From Pseudoscleropodium purum (lineage: Eukaryota; Streptophyta; Bryopsida; Hypnales; Brachytheciaceae), in NCBI GenBank assembly GCA_963969395.1, contig OZ017802.1, positions 2,048,501 to 2,112,500 of the forward strand: a stretch of 64,000 nt of DNA. Direction: 5' to 3'. The notes under the pieces were generated by a model. It did not search any database and was not told where the DNA came from. It saw nothing but the letters and a program-made list of their open reading frames with translations. Numbering within the stretch: the first letter of the stretch is position 1; each line of letters opens with the position of its first letter. This document shows positions 48,201 through 61,119 of this stretch, piece after piece. Position numbers and translations under genes: made by a program.

Positions 48201-49500
48201 ATAAAGAATTTATTCACCCCCACCGTGCTCAAATAAAATAACACTTTAGTTCTAATAGTATTAGTAGGTTAGTGGGAGACGCATTTAATGTATAGATATC
48301 ACATTTTCCTATTTGAACAAAATTTATTTTAAAAAGTTTTAAGACTTCTAAGCTAGAGAGATACTGAATAAATAAAAATAAAAATATTTTTTTATAAAAA
48401 AATTATAATATAAATCAATGAATGTGTGTACCACTTTTTGCAATTAATTTGAGTAATAAAGTCTCTTTAAAGAAATCTAAATAAATAATGGTAACTCATC
48501 ATAAATGTTTATATCATTAGAATATCCTAAAAAGACATAAAATATCACCTTTCATTTGATTCTTCTTTCATTTCATATTTTGAATTGTATTTGAATTTTT
48601 ATGCAATTTGTGTTTTTTGGGAATGACAAGATTTGGGGGGAAAAGATTCAAAATTATCTTTCATTTCTTAAAAAAAAGAGAACAAAATTAATGTCAAATA
48701 CAAAATTTTCTTCAAAAATCTTAATTTTGAACCATTGGTTTCTACAATGGCATAAATCATTGTAGTGTTATCCAAACTTTTGTATCCTTCTATAGTTTAA
48801 AAAAAAAGGATATATAAAAACAATGTTATATACTCTCATCTCAATATATAATGAAATACATCATTTTGAGATCTATTTGAAGCTTTCTAGCATTGTAGTA
48901 ATTAGACTTTAGAAGCTTCATATTGATTGTTAGTTACGGTCTAACACAAAAAAAAATCATTTGAATGTCAAAATCAAGTTTCACACTTAAAAAACCAAAG
49001 TGTTAATGACATGTTCCTCCAACTCATGGTTGAATAGCTAAATTTGCTACAAATTCCTATGACAATATTATTCTTGAAGGGATGCATATCCATGTGCATA
49101 GATGAACAAAAGAAAATTCTCATGTATTTTTCATATTTCATCTCTCTTCACATATGAAAATAGCTCCAAAACACCAAATCTTTTTTATTCTACAAAAACT
49201 ACATTGATTTGTTCTAAATACAATAGTGTGCATAACACTAATTTATCAAAAGTCATATTATTTTAAAATTAGTGTGATATATAATTTCCCATATCTAACT
49301 ACCATTGGTAGATTGTTGATTCTTTGGATTTCAATATTATGACCAAACTATGTGATGGGTTTTGTTTTTTTAAACACATGTGACTATTTCAATGGCCTAG
49401 AGAGTTCCACTTTGAAAACTCATAAGAAATACATGTCTTATCCAAAAATTCTAATTTTTTTTCTAGAAAAAGGTGCCCCTAACTGGTTTGCGTATTTCGA
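48201..49500. other. AT-rich intergenic between aprataxin and SOD genes
   Basis: No gene or clear repeat seen. The two genes diverge from this interval. Confidence 0.55.
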
Positions 49501-49828
49501 CATTTTTGGGTATTTTCACCACAGCTGAAACATTACGGGTGCCCTTTTCCTGCATGGACGAATGACCCAGGTGGACTGCCACGTGGTTGTCCACTTGGCC
49601 CAAGCCCTGACCCCTTCCCAAGTTCCCATCAAGCTATCCCTCCCCGGGGGATAAGGTGCCCTCGTCCCCCCCAATCCCCCACTTCGCACTTTGCCCTTTC
49701 CCCGCCATCTCCTCACAAGACTCTGCCTTCACAGCCTTCACTTCACTTGTGTGCGTTTGCTCATCCCTTCCCTCTCAAAGCCTTAACTCTTCACCATCTC
49801 TTCTTCAGGCTAAGGTCCGTTGAGCATT
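49501..49828 (+). promoter_or_regulatory. Promoter of the chloroplast Cu/Zn SOD gene with G-box
   Basis: Sharp rise in GC. A palindromic CCACGTGG G-box lies at 49579-49586, a light- and ABA-response type motif. A pyrimidine-rich stretch at about 49725-49810 looks like the 5' leader. The minus-strand frame in this block has no support. Confidence 0.45.
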
Positions 49829-50580
49829 GTTTCAGGGTTGTTTTCCCTTTGCTTCGGCGTGTCAATGATGTTTGGATTTGGGATTTGAGTGTCGGGCTTT
49901 TGGAGATTTTGATTTGGCATGGGTAAAGGTGGATCTGGGTTTGGCATATTGGGGAGCTGGGAATAGCGTTTCAGGAGTTTCGCTTTGCTTTCGTGGATCA
50001 GTTGCAGCAGTACGTTGTTTGAAGAATATGCCTTATGGACATGTAATTTGTGTATGGTGGTTTTGTGAATACCCGTTTTGTGCATTTCCAGAATGTGAGG
50101 TACAAATGTTGAGTTCATGTTTAGAGCATTTTTTGTGGGTTTTCTCTTTTCGTTGGTTTGTCCGTTGCAGTACCATGTTGTTTGCTGCTTAGATTCGAGT
50201 GTAGGGCTTGGAGATTGCGATTTCCGCATGTTTGGATTGGGGGTTTTCACATCGGGGAGCTTGGAGTAGTGTTTCGCGGTTGTCACTATTCTTTCGTGTA
50301 TCAGTTGCAGTAATATGTTGTTTTAGGGATATGCTTGATGGTTATATAATTTGTGTATGATGTTTTAATAAATACCCTTTTTGCACTCGTAGTCACAAAG
50401 ATCATGAGGCACAAAGATTGAATCCGTTAGCACAGTTTCAGGGTTTCCTCTTTTTCTTTGGTGTGTCAGTTGTAGTACAATGTCGTTTGTGTTCCAGATT
50501 CGAGCGCAGGAATTCGGTGATTATGACTCTCTACGTTTGGATTTGGGTCTCGCATGCTGGGCCAGTATTTCAGGCATGAA
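49829..50580 (+). repeat. Tandem repeats of about 305 bp in the SOD leader
   Basis: Half a unit (49829-49966) is followed by two full units (about 49967-50268 and 50269-50580). Each full unit reads in the order TTTCG..GTATCAGTTGCAGTA, TATGTTGTTT, TAATTTGTGTATG, GAATACCC, then a GTTTGGATT(T/G)GG block. Divergence between units is moderate. The block probably lies in a leader intron or the 5' untranslated region. Confidence 0.65.
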
Positions 50581-50706
50581 GGGTCAGTTGTAATAGTATG
50601 CATTGTGTGTTCCTCATTTTGAGCATAAGAAATCGGTGTACCTGTCCATATGGGCTTGACCTAATGGAAAAGACGTGGTGCTGTTTGCATCAGTTCGTGA
50701 TTTTGC

Positions 50707-53087
50707 ATGCAAGCACTAGTAGCAGCGATGGCAGCGACCGCAATGACAATGTCCACCTTGTCGACGTCGCTGGTAACTCCTACAGTGGCAGCCTCGCAGT
50801 CCACGTTCCAAGGGGTATCAGTGCGTGTGAGCCGCATGCCAATGTTGGCTATGGCCAAGGGACGCTCTCTCACCATTACGGCTGCCACTCAGAAGGCAGT
50901 GGCTGTGCTCAAGGGCACCTCCAACGTGGAAGGCGTTGTCACTCTCCTCCAGGAAGATAATGGTCAGTGCTCTTTCCTTCGTATTCCCCCATTCTATCTT
51001 TCCAGAAAATATTTCTATAGCTGCAGTCATTATGCAGTCTACAGCTTATGAGGGTAACTTCGTTGGTACGTTTTTTCGAATGGAAATTCGAGTGGTGATT
51101 CATCACGGTTGGTTTCTGAGTTTAAATCTCTAAAACCCTTCACCGAGTTGAGTCTTTTTACTAAGTATTTCTGGATGTTCTCAATTTGTAGGGGACTCCA
51201 AAGCACAAGAAATTGTATTAGTTGGAGTCTGTATGAATGAGTTATGAATCTTTGAAGTTTTGCTTATAGCCAAGTAAAATCGTGGGTAGGCTTAGACTCT
51301 TCGGGTGCTAAACATTGTTGTTCACATATATGTGTTTGGAACTTTTTATGGAACCTTTGAGCCTATTTTTAAGGGTCCCTAATTTGGGGTCCTTGTTTGT
51401 GCAGGACCGACGAAAGTCAGTGTGAAGATCACTGGTCTCGTTCCCGGCAAGCATGGGTTCCATCTTGTACGTCCCTTGTTCTTCGGGCTTACTGTCTTGT
51501 AGATACTAGAAGGACTTAGTTTTCTTTTCGGATCTTCTTCTTGCCATAAATGCTGAGAAGGAGATTTGAACGAATGTTTTAGAGCGAGTTTGAACTTTAT
51601 AAGATTTTATTGTTTGTGTACTTTCCTATAGCTTCTAGCTCTTCAGCATTTAAATTTTCTGGGAGTTCTTCTTCTCTTTCACTCGTATCTGATTTCTTAT
51701 GGTATTTGTTGTGTGTGCAATTTGTGTGCTTTGCACTAGTCAGACAGTTTTCGCTGATGTGATCTTTGTCGTGATGCAGCATGAGTTCGGTGACACAACT
51801 AATGGCTGCATGTCCACTGGTATATTTATTTGCATTTCTGATCAAGTCCTCTAAGCTCCATTCAAAATAGTGAGACTCTTGTAAAAGATTTGTGATTATT
51901 GAAACAGTCGAATTTTTTTTTCAAAATACTGATAACTTCATTAGAAACATTCTCTCAGATATCTTTCCAATTATTAGGACTCTGGTAATAGTGTTAAGGA
52001 GGAGGCGTATTTTTTCATCTGCGCTGAGCTATTTCCTTCATTTTACTTTTACTCTACGTAAAAATTCTCTGATGAGTCTTTTGGGAAACGGTGGTTCAGG
52101 TCCTCATTTCAATCCCGAGGGCAAGACACACGGTGCCCCAGAAGATAACAACCGCCATGCGGGAGACTTGGGCAATGTGGTGGCTGGCTCAGATGGTAAA
52201 GTTATAAACTGGAATAGATTTTGTTTGTTTGTATTGTCAAATTTCCTTTTGATAATATAATTCCTTCACGTCGTTTATGTGTGGATTTCTAAGGTATTTG
52301 GCATCTGGACATGACGGATTGTATTTTGGGTGGATAATTGCAGGTGTTGTAGAGATAGAACTCTCGGATACCCAGATCCCTCTGACTGGTCCTAACTCTG
52401 TTGTCGGACGAGCACTTGTCATTCACGAACTCGAAGATGATCTTGGAAAGGGTAAGTATCAAAAAACCAATCTTGCAATGCCTTAGTTATTGAATGCCTC
52501 CAGGGGTGTCACATCCGTAGCAGTATTAATGTAATACAGCATCTGCATAAACATCTTATTCTCCACCGTGAAATAGATAAGGGGTATTTGATGAGCTTTA
52601 TTGACCTTGTTTTCTTCGAGATTTTACTTTCTCCCGTGCATGTAGGAGATGAGACCCACAGTACGAAATTAGGAATCTCAGACTTTGACGAGGACAATGC
52701 ATAACAGTTTCACTCTGTAATTTGACAGGGGGCCATGAGCTCAGCTCTACAACAGGGAATGCAGGAGGCCGTCTGGCTTGCGGTACAGCTTCTCTCACTT
52801 TTTTCCCTCTTTGGTAAATGCAGCCCTTGCAAAACTGCCACCATCCACTGGTGTTTGGAACATGCCTCTATATTGTGACAGTTTTGCAAACACTATCGAT
52901 CCTTTCATGCACAGACCTTAGTTGATAGATCACATGTAAGACATAGAATTGTAGGTGGACCAGTTTTTTCCTACTTGGTATTTTGCCTTTTCATGCAAGC
53001 TAATTTTCGAGCACATCTGGACCCGCAGAATTCTGAGTTTTCCCTTGTGTTGTGTGTGCAGGTGTTGTGGGACTAACGCCACTGTAA
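50707..53087 (+). CDS. CSD2: Chloroplast Cu/Zn superoxide dismutase
   Basis: Seven exons in phase: 50707-50962, 51405-51466, 51780-51819, 52100-52195, 52344-52451, 52729-52782 and 53062-53087, giving 213 residues. It converts superoxide to hydrogen peroxide and oxygen in the plastid stroma. The first about 59 residues are Ala/Ser/Thr/Met-rich and lack acids, as expected for a transit peptide; the mature part begins near [11 protein letters not shown]. Copper ligands H105, H107, H122 and H179; zinc ligands H122, H130, H139 and D142; disulfide C116-C205; active-site arginine R202 in GGRLACG. All are intact. ATGs at 50728 and 50743 are alternative starts in the same frame. The gene symbol follows the Arabidopsis plastid isoform. 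Confidence 0.95.
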
Positions 53088-54128
53088 GCACTTCAGTTTG
53101 TAAGGGTCTACTTCAACTCAGCTTTCTTACATATGACTGGGGAGTTACGTCGTTGGGTGGCATGTACAATGTGGATGGAGGTCGCATGGAGTCAGTAATC
53201 TCCACCTTTTTGCCGGAGTTTAGGCTGCATCGTTACACAGCTTGAATGAAATGCTGACTTCACCGAGGAAGGGAGTGATGTTAGGCCTGCAATGTAGAAA
53301 TTGGCAAGTATTGACTCTGTTCTTTCAACGTGAACGTCAATATCATTCATTTTGTTCAGTTGCTTGCGTTCCAAAATGTTCTCACTTTTGTCAACGTCTT
53401 TGTCGAACATCCACCTCGCTCAATGCTTTCTTTGCTGAGTGTTTGCATTTTGCCTTCTTACTGATAGGCTGGGAAGAAGTCTTGTCGACTTTGTGAATCG
53501 ATGTCTACTTCTAGATTATGTCCATTAAATTTTAAATCCACGTTTAACCCTTAACCCTTAAACGTCGAGGCAGACGTTTTGTGTCCAATGGATGACAAGG
53601 AATCAAATTGTGTAGGACTGAAGTACAACTAATCATCCTCAAATTTGTTTTGGAAAGGGAAGATCTTCTACAGTAGTTTGACTTGCAATGATTGCATTTG
53701 AAATTTTGAAAGCTAGTGATTCACATGGTAATAGAAAAGGATGATTTCAAGGATCACCCCTTTGGTGTTTAAAGGTTAAAGGATGAAGGCGATCTTGGAA
53801 ATCATTATTTTTCATTACCATGTGGATCATTGGCTTAAAATATTGCAAAAGTACTCATTGGAAGTTAGTATTGTTAAAGACCTTTTTTTTTTCACAACAA
53901 GATTATGAGGATGAATAGTTGAACTTTTGTCTTACTAGAAGAATTCCTTATCATCCGTCAAATGCCAAACATCTTTGTCGATGTTTAAAGGTTAATGTTT
54001 TGAATTTTGAAAGAAATATTTGAGTTTATTTGCAAAAGTGCCATAGCAAGTGAATTTGTTTTTGAATTTGTAGTTTTAGACTTTGCTTGTAAATATTCGT
54101 AGCAGAAATAGTAAATATCCCTATATAA
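53088..54128. other. SOD 3' flank and intergenic DNA
   Basis: The first about 400 bp, less AT-rich, are probably the SOD 3' untranslated region. Frames at 53192-53496 on both strands overlap and have no family match. Confidence 0.5.
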
Positions 54129-54608
54129 GAGCATTCTTACGTGTCCTATAAAATGAATGACTTTATAAGGAAGGCTAGCAAAATTGCTCCACCTATCCTA
54201 CAAAAGAGATGACTTGTTTAGCAGTTGGTTGGCAAACAATGAGATGGCTTCTAGAAGGGGGCTATTTTGCTAGCGAAAGCTTGGCCTACTTGTGATTGGC
54301 ATAACTCAATACAACAAAATCCCCTTCTTGATCTTTGGTACTTATTGCAAATAGATCCACTTGTTGTGGCATTTTTGCAAATGAGATACAATTGTTGTAG
54401 CACTTGTTTCAAGCTTCCTCAACATGTCTACAATTCGTTTGATGTAGGAGCCTCAATTCTAGTACTTCCTTGATTTTCGATCTTAACGTACTCAAATGCA
54501 TTAGCTTGTTAAGAGTGAATGGGTGTACCACCTAGCTTGCAAAATGGATGGCTTTGCATTTTGCAAGCCAAAAATCCACCACATTTTGCAAAGTAGGTGG
54601 TAATGCTC
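54129..54608. mobile_element. Possible Tourist-like (PIF/Harbinger) MITE
   Basis: The ends are GAGCATTCTTAC and (inverted) GAGCATTACCAC, flanked by TAA at 54126-54128 and 54609-54611. TAA/TTA triplets are the usual PIF/Harbinger target. The inside holds internal palindromes such as TTGCTAGC-type and TTTGCAAG-type repeats. No coding frame. Confidence 0.5.
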
Positions 54609-54611
54609 TAA

Positions 54612-56529
54612 GGTAACCAAACCCACTATGGATTGGAGCCCAATATGGTCCTCGATCCAATTTTGATCTCTTGCATCCTAGAGTAGTAGATATTGCACAC
54701 TAGATGGAATTGGAGTTCAAATGGTTGGAATTAAGGTAAATAGTCACCATTTCATGAATTCAATGAATATCACTTTCATTATTCCACAAATATTGGAGAG
54801 GCATGTTTGCAACCAAAACAGTAAGAGTAGTTTCTAATCTCTATAACTGTGTGCCTTTCTTTTTTCCAAAATGAGTTGACCGAAGAAATTATGAAATTTA
54901 GTACGTGGAACCATAGGCAATGATCAAATGATCTACAATGAGCTACCTACCTTAGATGTTATTCTTTGTTCAAGCTTGAACATAGCTTCATTGGGTCTAC
55001 AAATTCTTCATTAGAGTCCATGGTATTTTAAAATATATCATGTTATATAGACTACCCCTAATTATATAGAGTTATATAGAGACCATCCATTGACTAGTGG
55101 TTTTGGGTGAAGTTCAAGATATGACAAATTGAAGAATTTGACATTATTATGAATCTTTGATATATTTTCAAAAAACAATACTATTTGACTTTGAAATTTC
55201 ATATTGAACTAAAAGCTTTATAATGACATATGTGTATAGTGTAATTTCCTTCCATGATTCTCTATACAAACTAGGGACTTTTATACAATCGCACATTTTT
55301 GGATGTTAAATGCTACCAATTATTCAAAAAATCCTTTGTAAATATACTTTGCTATGTGTTAGATTAGCCTAAAAGTTGATAAGTTAAATAAATATTATTT
55401 GTTAATAGCCAAAGAGCAAAACATATATTATTTGGTACTTGTTATAATGTTGTATTTCTTAGAAGTCTTCTAAAGTAGTAATACCCTTCATTGACTCCTC
55501 CCTTACTCTTGTCAAATAGATATTCATTGAAGTGTCACCAATATGATTGCAAACCATTTGCTTTGAATGGCTCTTTTTTAGCAAATAAAGTTTCAAGGTT
55601 GTCAAGTACCAAGCTTTTAGCAAATGGTCTAAAGTCTTTTACAACATGCTAAATAGAAGTACCTACTGAACATTTCCAAATTTCTTCCAATCTTAACTTT
55701 GAAAATTCACAAAAAATACTTAAATTCTCCAAATTTTATTTTATTCTAAATATTATTCATTTCCATTTGTCTACATGGCAAAAAAGTACCTAATTGTCAT
55801 TTTAGTCATTCTCTCTATATACACTAGCTTAAATGAATGATAATAGATGTTTCTACCTTATTCTCTATTTGTAACATATATAGAAGTTCAAGTGTAAAGT
55901 CCAACCATTTTCTCCTCTTTCCAAAATTTTACTTCTTTTGAGTTGTAATAGTTGTTGTTTTTCTACCCACATGATAAAATCTTATGTACAAAGGTTAGAA
56001 CCAATGTTGGGTTTGGGAGTCATTGTAATCTGGGTATCATTTTGGTTCTAAACACTATTATTCTAACCCCAAACTAGGTTGATTTCTAGTTTATCATACC
56101 ACCTTTCATACAAGTGTTGCAACATTAACATTCAATTGAAGTACCATGGCTAATGAATCTTGGAGGTTTCAATTTCTTAAACCTAACTTTATACAAATAC
56201 TACAAGTGCAATTTAAAATGCTATAAGAGTATTATTAACATCATTCAAGAACTTGGAATTGTTGGTATAGATCTATAGTAGCAATTACATATACAACTTT
56301 AACAATTTCAGAGATTCCAATCGAAGTGGGAGAAATGCAATAAGTAATTTAATTTTTTTAACATTTGAAGTTTTAAAAATTAAAGTGTACAACCTATTTC
56401 CAACTAGGGACCCATTTGTATAGAATAGGGTGATCCTATTTTTTGGAATGAGGGGAATATGATGTTGATGAAGGCCTTCATGATTGTGTAACAAATAACA
56501 AATTAAATGATACTTAATGAAGTTGTTAA
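54612..56529. other. AT-rich intergenic, nothing supported
   Basis: No gene, RNA or clear repeat recognised. The TTAA at 56526-56529 begins the next element. Confidence 0.5.
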
Positions 56530-57451
56530 CCCCTAAGGGTTGGAGACTATGTTTTCACCAAAAACCTTCCAAAACTGCCATTTGTGATACAAGCACCAAA
56601 TTTTAGATGAAAAACTTTTTTGGACTTATGTAACTATAGGATCTTGTAGTAAACTAGTTTTAAATATGTGGAAAAAATTTCAGAATTTTCCACCATATAG
56701 ATTGCAAGATATTAACATTTGAAGTGACAAAAATCATTTTTTGGGCCCTATAAAAATACAGGCAGCTACACTTCACAAGGTCACATTTGTATGAAAAAAT
56801 GTCAAAATGGTGGTGCTTCTTTGGATTCATTCTTCAAGGCAAGTTGTCTATATACTTAAAAACTTTTAAATCATTTGGAATTGCACAACATATAGAAAAA
56901 AAATAGTAAGTAGAAAGAAGTACAAAGTGATTCAAAACACTAAATTGTTAAGAATTTAATTTTAAAGTTTTAAAATTCCAATTCCAATGGTGGTAATATA
57001 GTAAAAAACAATCTACATTATACATTTTTATTTTATTTTTTAAATATTAAAATTTGAATTAAACAAAAGACTCCAAAGTTTATTTTCAAGTAGGGAATCC
57101 ATAACTACTTGCAAACTAGAACCCCTCATAACTTTCATCTCATATATCAAAATGGAATAATTCAAAGCTTTCCATGTACATATAAATCTAGAAAAACAAT
57201 TTCAAATTTTTATTTTTGAAATAAATGATTTTCTAAAAAAATTTGGAGTTGCTTACTGAACATTGAAAATTACATGGCATGCAATTACTTTTGAACCATA
57301 TAGTCAAAAGTTATGAAAATCATTGGGCCTTAAAGCTACTCCTTGGGCACATGTTGTATGAAAATTTCAGCAAAAAAAATAGAAACTCCATTCATAGTGA
57401 CTTGCCCAAAATCGGTATGTTGTCCCAAAACACAGTTTTGACCTTTAGGGG
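56530..57451. mobile_element. TTAA-flanked element, 0.92 kb (piggyBac- or Kolobok-type ends)
   Basis: TTAA at 56526-56529 and 57452-57455. The ends are CCCCTAAGGG and (inverted) CCCCTAAAGG. The interior is AT-rich and non-coding. It is related over most of its length to 5338-6245 (opposite strand) and at its left end to 20682-20880. A non-autonomous family with at least three members here. Confidence 0.75.
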
Positions 57452-57455
57452 TTAA

Positions 57456-59370
57456 ATCCAATTTATAGTTTTGCACTTCTCAAAAATAGGTTTGCCTATA
57501 CATCAAGAAGAAGTCAAACTATAAGCTACACTTTCTTAATTTCTACTAATTCCAAACTTGATGGATCATTAGCAAAAATAGTGCAATCTTCATTATTTCT
57601 ATTCACTAACCAAAGAAAATTATCCATTCACCATCAATCAATTGGACATATGCTAAAATTCTTAGTATTGTAAGAAATAGGTCATATACTTTATAAAATC
57701 ATTCTTTTTTATAATCCTATGTCAAGTTCTTAAGCTATATATGGTAGAAGTACCTATTTATGATAACTTAAGCATTTTAGCTTGTAGAATATGGAAAATT
57801 TGTTGAAAAATTGAATTGAATTTGTACAAATACAAGGATGAAAAAGAATGAAAACAAAAAACGGATTTTTTCCTCAAGAATGAATATCTTATTCAATATA
57901 AATGGGGATTCTTCATTTGAACCCATTCTAGTCTCATAGACTCACTTGCTACAAATAGTTTTGGCATTTCTCTTGAAGCCAAGAAAGAAGAGAGATGAAT
58001 GAACGAGAAGGTACAAACAAAGAATCTTTTTCAAAGAATTGTGCATCCAATTCTTGTCCACAATAGGTCACCCTGTAAAGTCATCATTGAAGAGCTATCA
58101 TATATAGGTACTTTTATATTATACGACTACCAAATTTTCTATAGTTCATTCATGTACTAAGGTAGCTTGAGTCCCAACATGCATGAATTAAAAATTTGCA
58201 TCAACCATTAAACAATTGGACAATCTTCTTGGTATGCATTTTCAAAAACTTAAACTCATAACGGTAATGTATATAAGTCATTTCTTGATGAGTTAAGGTA
58301 ACTAAGGTAGTGTACTCATAAAGCATCTTTTTAAGGGCTAGTTAGGCCTTTTTATGGGTTTTTGATGCTTGAAGGCATTTTTAATTATTTTCATTTCAAG
58401 AGAAACTAATGTGGGATCTATCTCATACAAGTGGTTTCATATTTTTCAGAGCATTTATAAATTACTTATAAATCTTCAAAGAATTTTGCCAAAGTACCTA
58501 TTCTTGATTGTAGGCCTTCCAAATCTACACATACCCAATCTGAAAAATGATATAGATTGACCAAAAAACAAGCATTGTGGCATGCAAAAAAGTAGTACAC
58601 AAGGTTCCAAAATGAGATCATTACTAAACTTAAACAAACCCTAACTAATTCTTTAACATTTGTAAAAAGGCAATTAGATAGTCAATTTTCATTTAAGAAA
58701 ATTAAGTGGACAAACCTTGGCTTTGAAATGGACACATCTTGGCTCTTATTCCATCTATTGGCAAAATATGAGCCAATACCTAACAAATCTTATTATACTT
58801 TCACATTATCAACAATCTATTTCAAAACCACTTATTATCCATTTTGACAACTTCTTGTAGGGACTATTTGAAGAAGAGGGTCGCAATAAGAGCCCTCTAC
58901 TATACACCTAATTTCAACCAATTTCTTAAATTACACCGTTTAGATTCTTGCCTAAAATATACTTTCACTATTTATGAGAATCTATGATTGATTTTAGAAA
59001 CACCTCTTTCCAATACTTTGAAATTTTGTAGTTTATTTATACAATGTCCAAAAAATGCATTCTAAGACAATCTAAAATCCCCTTTTGACTACCACTAGGA
59101 CTCCACAAAAAAATTCAATATATGAGTAGGACCACCCATTACCAACTAGGGACACATACCCAATTTGTATGGCTAAAAATAATTCCAACCAAGGCCGAAA
59201 CAAATTTCCAAACAAAGTGTAGAATGTGTTTTTCATCCTTTCAAAGTTGGGACTAATCAAATCATGAAAATGTTCGATACCTTTTACTGCTCCAAAACAT
59301 CTCTGAAATCCCTAAAGTGGTCAACTATGAGTGGTTCTACCATACTAGTGGGAATCATGCTGAATTGCTT
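57456..59370. other. AT-rich intergenic, nothing supported
   Basis: Only short frames without family match. Confidence 0.5.
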
Positions 59371-61119
59371 ATTTGTGCGAATTTAGGTGTAGTTCCCCGA
59401 CCTTTGTTTTCGTACATCAAGTACATTCTGGACACGTGTCAGAATCTTTCCTTGCCATCTGGATCCGACACCAGCACCTCTGCAATTGTGCCATAAGCTT
59501 AGAGGTTCAGTTCCGCTGTGGTCTTCTCCGCTCAACGAGATTCATGTGCTGGAGCGGCTCCGCGCGCCTCCAAGCTGCAAAGTGTATCTGACTAATGAGC
59601 TCAAGATCGTGCACAAAAGGAATCTGGATGTCTTTTCCAAGGGCATTACCGCAACCCCCGCAAGAATGTCAGTACTTAGCAAGAACGTACTCTGTGCCAG
59701 GAATAATTGCGAGGTTTCAAGGGAAACCTGCACTCAGCCCCATATTCAAGCTTGGAGTTGGGGTCACCCAGCTCATGTAGATCAACATTTTTGATGCAAT
59801 CGGTGCTGCTTTCGTCTGTAAGCTAGTTAGGGTTTAGGACCTGCTGTTTTTTCACTGCAATCTGTCATTGCTTCATCAAAGCGCAGTGTGCATTGGTGGA
59901 CTGGTAAGCTCTTCCTCAAGACTGATGAGCTCTTGAACCTTGAAGAAGTCTGGGAAATGTCTGTTTCTATTCTAAGCCGGCTTGCTTGTGTGAATCCTAT
60001 GTGATGTTGTGTAGCAGTTGCTTGTGTGTCGTGAATTGCATTACATAGTAGATTTCATTTTATAAAATTCTTCGTAGTTCTAAGCAACCAGGGCGCAGTG
60101 CTCCACTGTAGCAAGTACTCACCAACGTTATTGCCATGGAGTACCTTACCTTAGTTGCGTAACCTACCCACAATTTTTTTTGATGGACTGGATTGCAGGC
60201 TTGTTTTACCAGTTATGTGGACACTTGAAAGTGAACACGCGCTATATTTGAACAGGGTTCGTGTGGCAGTTCTTCATCGAGTGCTACAACACCGTGCTAG
60301 AAGGGTTGAGCCTTGGATTACTGGATGAGGCCATACTTTGAAGCATTTGATCATTTCTTGGGTAAGCATTTGAAGCATTTACACCTGGCCAGTGGAAACG
60401 CTATTTAAGGCAGCTTTAATATAAGCCCTACGAATTGCACCTGGCTAGGTTTTCTAGAACAGATCTGGTGGGTGGTTTTCCAACTATTTAGGGACTCACA
60501 AACTGGTGTGCGTAGGAGCAGTTGATGGCTATTTGTGGTAGAGACAACTTGTGTGGTTGTCAACCTATTTTGATTCTTTTCTGCACTGAAAGAGAATGCT
60601 ATCATTAATGACCTAATTAGCTTAATTTGAAATAGAAACATGAATCTTTCATGTTTGACTAGAAACGCACATGGAGCTCCTAAATGAGTTTAATCGGACC
60701 TTCGTCAAGAAAACCTATCCATCAAAGACTTATGCATAACTTAAGTACTCCTGTAAGCCCTAAAATTTTGTAGAACCCAGCAGACCTGTTGCAACTGCTG
60801 GTCAGAACACCATGACTCATTTACGTCAAGGTTCATGGACTCTATACAACTTTCCAGGCTGGTAAGTCTTGTTTCTGAAAACTGAACTTGCATGGCATTG
60901 CAGGTTGCAATTCGCAAGAGAGGTCTGTTGTGGGAGTCTTTCGAGTTATTCAAAGATTTGCAGCATCACTAAGCTATACTTTTGCCACTAGAAATTAAGC
61001 GGCACTTCATCAGAAAATTTTGTATTCGTTCCAATGTTGCTAATTCGATGTTGTTTCAACGTTGGGCTGCACTAGAGTCGTGATTGGAAAGCTCAGCAGG
61101 AGTGTGTACATATAAGACC
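59371..61119 (+). other. Upstream region of the kinase gene, possibly leader with introns
   Basis: Base composition changes to gene-like near 59390. Frames at 59373-59794 in several registers compete and none shows a known domain. This may be promoter, leader exons or remains of another gene. I cannot define splice sites with confidence. Confidence 0.35.

Noticed and set aside
52156..52180. Possible miR398 target in the SOD coding region
   Set aside because: The region coding for HAGDLGN is where plant plastid SODs may pair with miR398, but by eye the match has too many mismatches to claim a site.
59373..59794. Overlapping frames upstream of the kinase gene
   Set aside because: Three registers compete without a recognisable domain; better read as leader or promoter DNA.
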